A stretch of DNA of 11,273 nt from contig CAJMPF010000030.1 in NCBI GenBank assembly GCA_905215195.1, forward strand, positions 1-11,273, written 5' to 3'. The DNA comes from an uncultured bacterium. GTDB taxonomy: Bacteria; Actinomycetota; Coriobacteriia; Coriobacteriales; Coriobacteriaceae. The position numbers and the translations under genes are program-made. The notes under the pieces were generated by a model. It was not told the origin of the DNA, did no database searches, and was given only the letters and a program-made list of their open reading frames with translations. Below are positions 6,317 to 11,273 of this stretch, piece by piece. Within the stretch, counting starts at the first letter, position 1, and every line of letters begins with the position of its first letter.

Positions 6317-6587
6317 GCACAAGCTGATAACGAAACTGATTTGGGCTGCGTTGGACAACATATCGTTCATTTGACGTGCTTAAGGGGGTTGTTTTGGGAT
6401 GTTGTTCACGTTGGTGCAGGTTATTGGGCTGCAAGCGGTGATTAGAGACGTTCCTGAAGCCCAAATGGAGCAGCGAGCTGCACTGGTAATTGCGCTTGTC
6501 TAACAAACTATGTACAGACATGGGAAATTAATTGTGCAACTTTTTGTTGGCGTAGGTGGGGTTTGCAGCGCGTGGTGTTTTGGCATG

Positions 6588-6616
6588 AAAAAAGCCTTCG
6601 GAATTCCGAAGGCCTT
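6588..6616 (-). terminator. Rho-independent terminator of the tRNA-Ala gene
   Basis: A perfect palindrome GCCTTCGG-AATT-CCGAAGGC at 6594-6613 is followed on the minus strand by six T residues (6588-6593). It starts 15 bases after the tRNA CCA end. This is a textbook intrinsic terminator for the minus-strand tRNA transcript. Confidence 0.92.
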
Positions 6617-6627
6617 TGCATTCACGA

Positions 6628-6703
6628 TGGTGGAGACGAGGGGGATCGAACCCCTGACCTCTTGACTGCCAGTCAAGCGCTCTCCCAGCTGAGCTACGCC
6701 CCC
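6628..6703 (-). tRNA. tRNA-Ala (anticodon GGC)
   Basis: A 76-base cloverleaf on the minus strand. The acceptor GGGGGCG pairs with CGTCTCC (two G-U pairs), the D-arm is GCTCAGCTGGGAGAGC, and the anticodon stem CTTGA/TCAAG encloses the loop CTGGCAG with anticodon GGC. The T-arm is AGGGG-TTCGATC-CCCCT and the CCA end is encoded. It decodes GCC and GCU alanine codons. A strong promoter lies just upstream and a terminator follows, so it is a single-gene transcript. I see no duplicated 3' end elsewhere in the window that would mark an integrated element. Confidence 0.97.
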
Positions 6704-6716
6704 GTGACGAGGAGTT

Positions 6717-6745
6717 ACTATAGGGGAAGAATTTCTTTGATGCAA
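6717..6745 (-). promoter_or_regulatory. Sigma-70-type promoter of tRNA-Ala
   Basis: On the minus strand TTGCAT (-35, 6740-6745) and TATAGT (-10, 6717-6722) are separated by exactly 17 bases. The predicted start near 6710 is a few bases before the mature tRNA 5' end at 6703. Both hexamers match the consensus at four or five of six positions. Confidence 0.85.
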
Positions 6746-6775
6746 GGACTTTTTTGGGTTGAATCTCTTACTTAC

Positions 6776-6850
6776 GGGTTTTCCTGGGACGGTGGATAGA
6801 AATAATCACTCTTCGAGCGCTTATTTCTATCCACCGTCCCGATAAAACCC
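6776..6850. repeat. 75-base near-perfect palindrome after thiN
   Basis: Arms of 20 bases, starting GGGACGGTGGATAG (6786-6805) and mirrored at 6821-6840, pair perfectly. A 3x3 internal loop (CCT/GAT) separates them from outer arms GGGTTTT (6776-6782) and AAAACCC (6844-6850). Even the 15-base loop can pair in part (CTC/GAG). It begins 15 bases after the thiN stop codon and could end or protect that transcript, but no uridine run follows on either strand. The size and symmetry are also typical of a dispersed palindromic repeat or MITE. No target-site duplication is evident. Confidence 0.8.
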
Positions 6851-6864
6851 TGATGCGATAGACC

Positions 6865-7506
6865 TTACTTGTAGAGGTAAGCGATGGCGGTGCCGGTGTG
6901 GACTTGGATCGTGGCTGTTGACCTGACCACATTGCTGATGCCCGTGTCGGCCAACAAGCCCAGGGGGCTGTGATCTAGTTCCCACTCCAAGCCATGTTCG
7001 CTTACCACCGTCCCAGGGGCTATGGCGATGATGGAGAACGTCTTGCCCTCGGCACCTTCGATGGCCCACGATTCGCCTGCGCGAAGGATGCGAGAGACCA
7101 CCTTGTCCTCGGCAATCCTGACTGGGGCGTCCTCGTAGCCCGCGAGCAGGCCCACTACGGAAAGCGCCATGTCGGGACGGCCGCCGGTGGCGCAGGTCGC
7201 GACCACTTCGGCACCCGGCCAGTGGCGACGGACGGAATCTAGCGCCAGCGCCAGATCGGTATAGTCCTTGTATGGGTCGTGGCGTTCTACTTCAAAGGCT
7301 TCGGCGGCATCGACCAACGCACGACCTGCGTCGCTCACCGTGTCGGCGTCCCCCACATACACATCGCAGCCCAGTCCCGCGCCCAGCAGCGCGTCGAGTC
7401 CGCGGTCCACGGCGACGACGTGGTCGCACTCCCCTGCTAGCCTACGTAACAGATTCGCGCTCGCCACCACGGGCGAGCCGCAGACCACTAATACCTTGCA
7501 AGCCAC
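6865..7506 (-). CDS. thiN: Thiamine diphosphokinase (thiamine pyrophosphokinase)
   Basis: A cytoplasmic enzyme that transfers pyrophosphate from ATP to thiamine to make the cofactor thiamine diphosphate. The 213 residues match the family's usual length of about 210-220. Motifs in order are VCGSPV near the N-terminus, the metal-binding VGDADTVS (51-58), the YKDYTDLALAL block (79-89), and the ATGGRPDMALSVVGLL block (106-121). The usual GGRxDH appears here as GGRPDM, with Met for His. The C-terminal thiamine-binding domain ends with GISNVV, as in the family's LSN motif. The GTG at 7506 is the only sensible start. Its GAGG ribosome site is unusually close and overlaps the end of the preceding HAD gene, ten bases away, so the two are likely co-transcribed. 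The downstream neighbour is a large palindrome. Confidence 0.9.
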   Translation of the reverse strand: MACKVLVVCGSPVVASANLLRRLAGECDHVVAVDRGLDALLGAGLGCDVYVGDADTVSDAGRALVDAAEAFEVERHDPYKDYTDLALALDSVRRHWPGAEVVATCATGGRPDMALSVVGLLAGYEDAPVRIAEDKVVSRILRAGESWAIEGAEGKTFSIIAIAPGTVVSEHGLEWELDHSPLGLLADTGISNVVRSTATIQVHTGTAIAYLYK

Positions 7507-7515
7507 AGCCCTCGC

Positions 7516-8205
7516 CTAACCTTCATACGCAAGAACGCCATCCAGATCCAGCTCCTTGTAGCTGTCGATAAAGATATCGCAGTTGTCGCGCACGTCGTCG
7601 CGCTTCATACGGCCGTGCGGGTCATAGATGCCCACGCGCTTAAAGCCGGCGGTGCCAGAGCTCTTAAGGCCAAAGACGGCGTCCTCAAACACCCACGCGC
7701 GTTCAAACTTGTGCCCATGGCGCTCCTCCAGGCGGCGCAGCGCCAGCTCATATACATCGGGGAACTGCTTAGAGCGTCCCGCCTCGCCCGTCGTGGTAAC
7801 AAACTCCATGTACGCGTCGAGCCCGGCTCCCGCAAGCGCGGATTGCACCAGTTCGGCCGGCGTGGACGTAGCCACGCACATGGCAATACCCGCCTCCTGC
7901 GCCTGCTCCAAAAATGCCAGGAGCCCCTCGCGCGGCGGCACCTTGGAGTAGCCATCGATCAGTATGTCGCTCAACTCGCGGTAGAGCCCCTCGCCATTTG
8001 CGCCAATGCCCCACGTGTCGTGGTAGGCCTGGCACTCGTCCTCGAGCGACAAATGCTCAAATTGGGCAAAATCGTCGACCGTCACGTCGACACCGTTGCG
8101 GTGCAATAACTCGGGCTGGGCATAGGCCCAAACGGGCGTGCTATTAACCAGTGTGCCGTCGCAATCGAAAATAAAAGCAACCTTGGGAGCGGCGGTATGG
8201 GACAT
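7516..8205 (-). CDS. HAD-superfamily hydrolase (beta-phosphoglucomutase/phosphatase-like)
   Basis: A 229-residue cytoplasmic HAD subfamily IA protein that probably dephosphorylates a small sugar phosphate or related metabolite; the substrate is not evident. Motif I is FIFDCDGTLVNS with nucleophile D14 and D16. A helical cap domain follows to about residue 85. Motif II is VATSTPAE, motif III includes the lysine of SKQFPDVYELAL, and motif IV is VFEDAVFGLKSSGTAGFK. The frame could open with TTG at 8226, but the ATG at 8205 has AAGG seven bases upstream and is preferred. It is divergent from glgB and shares the operator-bearing intergenic region, so it could be linked to sugar-phosphate control. 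It is followed after nine bases by thiN. Confidence 0.88.
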   Translation of the reverse strand: MSHTAAPKVAFIFDCDGTLVNSTPVWAYAQPELLHRNGVDVTVDDFAQFEHLSLEDECQAYHDTWGIGANGEGLYRELSDILIDGYSKVPPREGLLAFLEQAQEAGIAMCVATSTPAELVQSALAGAGLDAYMEFVTTTGEAGRSKQFPDVYELALRRLEERHGHKFERAWVFEDAVFGLKSSGTAGFKRVGIYDPHGRMKRDDVRDNCDIFIDSYKELDLDGVLAYEG

Positions 8206-8227
8206 AAACGAACCTTTCGATGTCAAA

Positions 8228-8315
8228 TGGTAAACAACCTGCTAAAAACGTTTTACCAAACGTCAGGCTAACAATTTTGAAACCCTAATTGGTAAAACTG
8301 TCAAGAGTTTTACCA
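8228..8315. promoter_or_regulatory. Operator-like array of TGGTAAAAC half-sites
   Basis: A perfect nine-base inverted repeat TGGTAAAAC (8290-8298) and GTTTTACCA (8307-8315) has an eight-base spacer. A second pair, TGGTAAAC (8228-8235) and GTTTTACCA (8250-8258), lies 55 bases away, and a looser copy TGGTATAAAC is at 8331-8340. The half-site resembles those of LacI-family sugar regulators such as MalR. The sites lie between the divergent HAD gene and glgB and overlap the candidate glgB -35, as expected for repression. The identity of the regulator is inference. Confidence 0.6.
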
Positions 8316-8339
8316 CGGCAATTCTGCCAGTGGTATAAA
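8310..8339 (+). promoter_or_regulatory. Candidate glgB promoter
   Basis: TTACCA (8310-8315) and TATAAA (8334-8339) are spaced by 18 bases, each matching the sigma-70 consensus at four or five positions. The -35 lies inside the right arm of the inverted repeat at 8290-8315. Transcription from about 8346 would give glgB a leader of roughly 200 bases with the nested stem at 8412-8465. Confidence 0.5.
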
Positions 8340-8411
8340 CATGTCGCTTACCGATTAAACGCCCCCGCAAATCTGCTTTCGTCCATAAAACTAACGCACA
8401 GGTGTTATCGT

Positions 8412-8465
8412 AGTTTCTGCCGAAAGTTCCACCGAGCACGCGAGGTGGAACGAATCACAGAAACT
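8412..8465 (+). promoter_or_regulatory. Nested stem in the glgB leader
   Basis: Outer arms AGTTTCTG (8412-8419) and CAGAAACT (8458-8465) and inner arms GTTCCACC (8426-8433) and GGTGGAAC (8444-8451) share one centre. They are separated by a symmetrical six-by-six internal loop and capped by a ten-base loop. All 16 pairs are perfect. It lies 86 bases before the preferred glgB start. It could be a cis-acting RNA element, or a long dyad bound by a protein. No uridine run follows. Confidence 0.55.
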
Positions 8466-8551
8466 TCGCCGTCCCTTCGATTCGTGCAGCCTTGGACCTT
8501 TCGCATCTAGTCACCAAGGCAACACGCTGCCGCGTCATGATGGGATCAAAC

Positions 8552-10783
8552 GTGAGCGATACAAAGCTAAAGCCAACGGCTAAAAAGCCCGCAACCCGCA
8601 AACCGGCTCCGCACGCACCGGAGCTCTCCAAGGACGATGTCTACCTGTTTGGCATTGGAATGTGGGAGCGCAGCTGGGAAAAGATGGGCGCGCATCCCGA
8701 CACGCAGAACCGTACGCGCGGCTGGCGCTTTTGCGTTTGGGCGCCCGACGTAAAGAGTGTCCATGTCATTGGCGAATTTAACGACTGGGATGAGGAGGCC
8801 AACCCGCTGGTGCCCGTGCATACGAGCGCTATTTGGGAAGGCTTTATTCCTGGCGCCGAGCAGGGCCAGCTCTATAAATATCTCATCGAGACCAACGAGG
8901 GCGAGAAGCTCTACAAAGCCGATCCGTATGCCTTTAAGGCCGAGTGCCCTCCGGGTACCGCGAGCGTGCTGTGGACCCTCGATGGTTACAAGTGGAACGA
9001 CACCACGTGGCTCAAGCGCCGCGCCGCCCATAACCACATGTCGCAGCCGCTCAACATCTACGAGGTGCATATTGGCTCGTGGAAGCGCCACGGTGACGCG
9101 CCGCAGGGCGAGCCCGACGAGTACGGCAACTACCCCGGTCCCATGGATCCCTTCCCCGCGCAGCGCGGCGAGTTCTACACCTACGACGACCTGTCGGTGG
9201 AGCTCGTGGACTACGTGCGCGACATGGGCTACACGCATATCGAGGTCATGCCGCTTATGGAGCACCCCTTCGATGGCTCCTGGGGCTACCAGACGACCGG
9301 CTACTACGCCGCTACATCGCGCTACGGCAACCCGCAACAGCTCATGCACTTTATCGATGCATGCCACGAGGCAGGCATCGGCGTGATCATGGACTGGGTA
9401 CCCGGCGGTTTTTGCGCCGACGCCCACGGCCTTGCCACCTTTAACGGCCACATGCTATTTGAGCACGAAATTCACCCCAACTGGGGCACGCACAAGTTTG
9501 ACTTTGCCCGCGGCGAGGTCCGCTCTTTCCTGGTCTCCAACGTGCTGTATTGGCTCGAGAACTTCCACGTGGACGGCATTCGCATGGACGGCGTGTCCAG
9601 TATGCTGTACCTCAACTTTGGCATTGACGATCCGGGCCAAAAGAAGTTCAACAAGTACGGAACCGAGGAGGACCTGGACGCCAGCGCGTTTATCCGCCAG
9701 GTCAACTGCGCCGTGGAGGCCCACTTCCCTGACGTGATGATGATGGCCGAGGAGTCCACCGCGTGGCCGCTCGTGACCTATCCGCCGCAGGACGGCGGCC
9801 TGGGCTTCCACTACAAGTGGGACATGGGCTGGATGAACGACACCCTGCACTACATGCAGACCGATTTTCCGTGGCGCCCCGGCAACCACGGCCTTCTCAC
9901 GTTCTCCATCATGTATGCCTTTACCGAGAACTTCATCTGCCCCCTGAGCCACGACGAGGTCGTGCACGGCAAGTGCTCGCTGATCGGCCGCATGCCGGGC
10001 GACTGGTGGCGCCAGTTTGCCGGCCTGCGCACGCTGGCCTTCTACCAGATGACGCACCCCGGTGCCAAGCTCAACTTTATGGGCAACGAGATCGGCCAGT
10101 TTATTGAATGGCGCTACTACGAGTCCATTCAGTGGTTCCTGACCGAGGAGTACGAGACCCATCGTCATCATCAGGCGTTTATCAAGGCGCTCAACCACCT
10201 GTACACCGCCGAGCCCGCCCTGTACGAGCGCGGCTACACCGACGACGGCTTTACCTGGATCGACGCGGACAATTCCAAGCAGTCCATCGTGAGCTTTGTG
10301 CGTCAGGGCGAGGACATCGATGATGACCTGGTGATCCTGATCAACTTTGACCCGGCGAGTTATGAGAGCTTCCGTGTGGGCGTGCCGCGTGAGGGTGACT
10401 GGGAGGTCATCTTTGATTCCGACCGTCCCGAGTTTGGCGGCAGCGGATACGCCGGTGAGGAGCCCTACACCTGCTCGAGTGAGCCCTATTCCTGGAACGG
10501 GCAAATGGACTCCATCGAGATGAAGGTGCCCGGTCTGGCAGGTGTGGTACTCAAGCGTCGCGGTCCCAGCAGCTATAAGCCGCCCGTGGTCGAGGAGCCC
10601 AAGAAGGCGACGCGCAAGCGTGCGTCCTCGGTGAAACCCAAGACCGCGGCTGCTAAGAAGGCTCCGGCTAAGGCGAAGGCTGCCAAGCCCGCCGCCAAGG
10701 CTTCGGCCAAGTCCACCACGGCCAAGAAGGCTGCTTCCAAGGCCAAGGCAGCTGCCGTTAAGGATCCTGCCAAGAAAGCGTAA
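8552..10783 (+). CDS. glgB: 1,4-alpha-glucan branching enzyme with basic tails
   Basis: A cytoplasmic GH13 enzyme that cuts alpha-1,4 glucan and re-attaches chains by alpha-1,6 bonds during glycogen synthesis. From the GTG at 8552 it has 743 residues. A basic N-terminus is followed by a CBM48 domain (about 55-150, with FCVWAPDVKSVHVIGEFNDWD), the catalytic barrel and a C-terminal beta domain. Catalytic residues present are D281, R344, nucleophile D346, acid/base E400 and H467/D468. Region I reads DWVPGGF, so the usual His is Gly286. A 20-residue insertion follows IGSWKRHG. The last 61 residues (from 10598) are a Lys/Ala/Pro tail with 19 Lys and 23 Ala. The frame is open from TTG 8492, and ATGs occur at 8537 and 8540, but only the GTG at 8552 has a fair ribosome site (GGGA, six bases away). 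glgP follows. Confidence 0.96.
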   Translation: MSDTKLKPTAKKPATRKPAPHAPELSKDDVYLFGIGMWERSWEKMGAHPDTQNRTRGWRFCVWAPDVKSVHVIGEFNDWDEEANPLVPVHTSAIWEGFIPGAEQGQLYKYLIETNEGEKLYKADPYAFKAECPPGTASVLWTLDGYKWNDTTWLKRRAAHNHMSQPLNIYEVHIGSWKRHGDAPQGEPDEYGNYPGPMDPFPAQRGEFYTYDDLSVELVDYVRDMGYTHIEVMPLMEHPFDGSWGYQTTGYYAATSRYGNPQQLMHFIDACHEAGIGVIMDWVPGGFCADAHGLATFNGHMLFEHEIHPNWGTHKFDFARGEVRSFLVSNVLYWLENFHVDGIRMDGVSSMLYLNFGIDDPGQKKFNKYGTEEDLDASAFIRQVNCAVEAHFPDVMMMAEESTAWPLVTYPPQDGGLGFHYKWDMGWMNDTLHYMQTDFPWRPGNHGLLTFSIMYAFTENFICPLSHDEVVHGKCSLIGRMPGDWWRQFAGLRTLAFYQMTHPGAKLNFMGNEIGQFIEWRYYESIQWFLTEEYETHRHHQAFIKALNHLYTAEPALYERGYTDDGFTWIDADNSKQSIVSFVRQGEDIDDDLVILINFDPASYESFRVGVPREGDWEVIFDSDRPEFGGSGYAGEEPYTCSSEPYSWNGQMDSIEMKVPGLAGVVLKRRGPSSYKPPVVEEPKKATRKRASSVKPKTAAAKKAPAKAKAAKPAAKASAKSTTAKKAASKAKAAAVKDPAKKA

Positions 10784-10808
10784 CAAAGGTGTTACCACTG
10801 TAATTACC

Positions 10809-10823
10809 CGCCCCGCCGGGGCG
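10809..10823 (+). repeat. Short GC-rich hairpin after glgB
   Basis: CGCCCC/GGGGCG arms with a three-base loop lie 25 bases after the glgB stop. No T run follows, so it is a poor terminator. It may reduce read-through or stabilise the 3' end while still allowing transcription into glgP. Confidence 0.4.
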
Positions 10824-10841
10824 TAGGATACAAGTCATAAC

Positions 10842-10875
10842 CGTTCCGGGAGAAACATCCCCGGGGGAAGGAACG
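10842..10875 (+). promoter_or_regulatory. Hairpin covering the glgP ribosome site
   Basis: CGTTCC (10842-10847) can pair with GGAACG (10870-10875), and CCGGG (10846-10850) with CCCGG (10860-10864), as alternative or partly nested stems. The 3' arm contains the GGGGGAAGGA ribosome site of glgP, which begins at 10877. Folding would hide that site, giving possible translational control. This is inference from pairing alone. Confidence 0.35.
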
Positions 10876-10876
10876 T

Positions 10877-11273
10877 ATGAATAAGATCTTCGACAACAAG
10901 CAGGAGTTTACCGAGCTCTATCGCGATGCCGTCATGAGCATCAGCGGCAAGAGCGTCGAGGCCGCCAGCGACCTCGACCGCTTTAACGCCCTGGCCAAGC
11001 TCGTGGCCGAGAAGGCACGCACCGTTGCCACCAAGAGTGACGCCCGCGCCACCGCCGAGGGCAAGAAGCGCGTGTACTACTTCTCGATCGAGTTTTTGAT
11101 CGGCCGCCTGCTCGACAACTACCTGCTCAACTTTGGCGTGCGCGACATGGTCGCCGAGGCGCTCGACGACATGGGCTTCGATCTGTCCGTCATTGAGAAC
11201 CAGGAGCCCGATCCGGCTCTGGGCAACGGTGGTCTGGGCCGTCTTGCCGCATGCTTCCTGGATTCCATGGCAG
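10877..11273 (+). CDS. glgP: Glycogen/alpha-glucan phosphorylase, N-terminal part, cut by window edge
   Basis: A cytoplasmic GT35 enzyme that uses phosphate to release glucose-1-phosphate from glycogen chain ends, with pyridoxal phosphate as cofactor. The 132 visible residues start MNKIFDNKQEF and contain VYYFSIEFLIGRLLDNYLLNFG, the family's YYxSxEFLxGR motif, and end with DPALGNGGLGRLAACFLDSMA, the conserved GNGGLGRLAACFLDS block. The PLP lysine lies beyond the window. The ATG at 10877 has a strong AAGGA site four bases upstream. It follows glgB on the same strand after 93 bases, and the two form a glycogen synthesis/mobilisation cluster. A hairpin overlaps the ribosome site. Confidence 0.96.
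   Translation, partial: MNKIFDNKQEFTELYRDAVMSISGKSVEAASDLDRFNALAKLVAEKARTVATKSDARATAEGKKRVYYFSIEFLIGRLLDNYLLNFGVRDMVAEALDDMGFDLSVIENQEPDPALGNGGLGRLAACFLDSMA

Larger units (their letters stand above)
5891..6587. other. About 700-base noncoding, hairpin-rich stretch between loaP and tRNA-Ala
   Basis: No open frame here has a plausible protein, ribosome site or codon pattern. The stretch holds the nested hairpins and repeats listed separately. It also carries a TTGGGCTGC direct repeat at 6341-6349 and 6424-6432, the latter starting a seven-base inverted repeat with AGCCCAA at 6458-6464. The lower half probably is the loaP leader. The part from about 6320 to 6587 shows nothing else I can assign. 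Confidence 0.55.

Noticed and set aside
6309..6521. Possible 70-residue minus-strand gene
   Set aside because: No ribosome site, no recognisable motif and random-looking composition.
6628..6703. tRNA-Ala as attachment site of an integrated element covering the polysaccharide locus
   Set aside because: No integrase gene and no repeated copy of the tRNA 3' end is visible in the window. The locus also has its own regulator and metabolic logic.
8241..8262. CcpA cre-like site reading of the GTTTTACCA region
   Set aside because: The central CG is present but the TG and CA ends of the cre consensus are not at the right distance. A LacI-type dyad of another specificity fits better.
8289..8510. Possible 73-residue plus-strand gene upstream of glgB
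   Set aside because: It covers the operator array, promoter and nested stem and has a poor start. The conserved-looking features are DNA or RNA elements, not codons.
9455..10798. Minus-strand open frame of 447 codons opposite glgB
   Set aside because: It is the reverse complement of a conserved GH13 enzyme. The translation is repetitive and unlike any family I know.
1..11273. CRISPR array or insertion sequence
   Set aside because: No regularly spaced repeats, no transposase motif and no terminal repeats around a transposase-sized frame were found.

Overview
The window looks like chromosomal DNA of a high-GC gut actinobacterium, most likely a Collinsella-like member of the Coriobacteriia. 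That placement rests on GC-rich coding sequence, a LoaP-type antiterminator in front of a polysaccharide operon, and linked glgB-glgP genes. It is an inference; no rRNA or other marker gene is present.

Left half (1-5890), all on the minus strand: an exopolysaccharide or capsule operon. In transcription order it holds a NusG-paralogue antiterminator (loaP-like), a membrane phosphoglycosyltransferase that starts the lipid-linked repeat unit, a DUF1972 rhamnosyltransferase of the Cps2T/WchF type, rfbA (rmlA), a visibly AT-richer two-gene cassette, and rfbB (rmlB), which runs off the left edge. The logic is coherent. RfbA and RfbB make the dTDP-rhamnose precursor, the phosphoglycosyltransferase loads the first sugar, the DUF1972 enzyme adds rhamnose, and the antiterminator probably keeps RNA polymerase processive through the operon. 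Two things break the pattern. The cassette (a small DUF4869-like protein plus a P-loop ATPase with a possible Toprim-like half) sits between rfbA and rfbB behind a hairpin. RfbA also lacks three residues in its nucleotide-binding signature.

Middle (5891-6864): about 700 bases with no convincing protein gene upstream of the antiterminator, rich in nested inverted repeats that would fold strongly as leader RNA. It is followed by a tRNA-Ala(GGC) gene on the minus strand with a clear promoter and terminator, and by a 75-base near-perfect hairpin.

Right half: a minus-strand pair, a HAD-family phosphatase and thiamine diphosphokinase (6865-8205). It diverges from plus-strand glycogen genes glgB (branching enzyme) and glgP (glycogen phosphorylase, cut by the right edge). 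The shared intergenic region (8206-8551) carries repeated TGGTAAAAC-type half-sites that look like an operator, a candidate glgB promoter and a long nested stem in the glgB leader. GlgB is unusual: it has a basic N-terminus, a 61-residue Lys/Ala-rich histone-like C-terminal tail, and glycine in place of the usual region I histidine.

The best candidates for something little described are the DUF4869-like/P-loop cassette, the structured loaP leader, and the tailed GlgB with its structured, operator-bearing upstream region.
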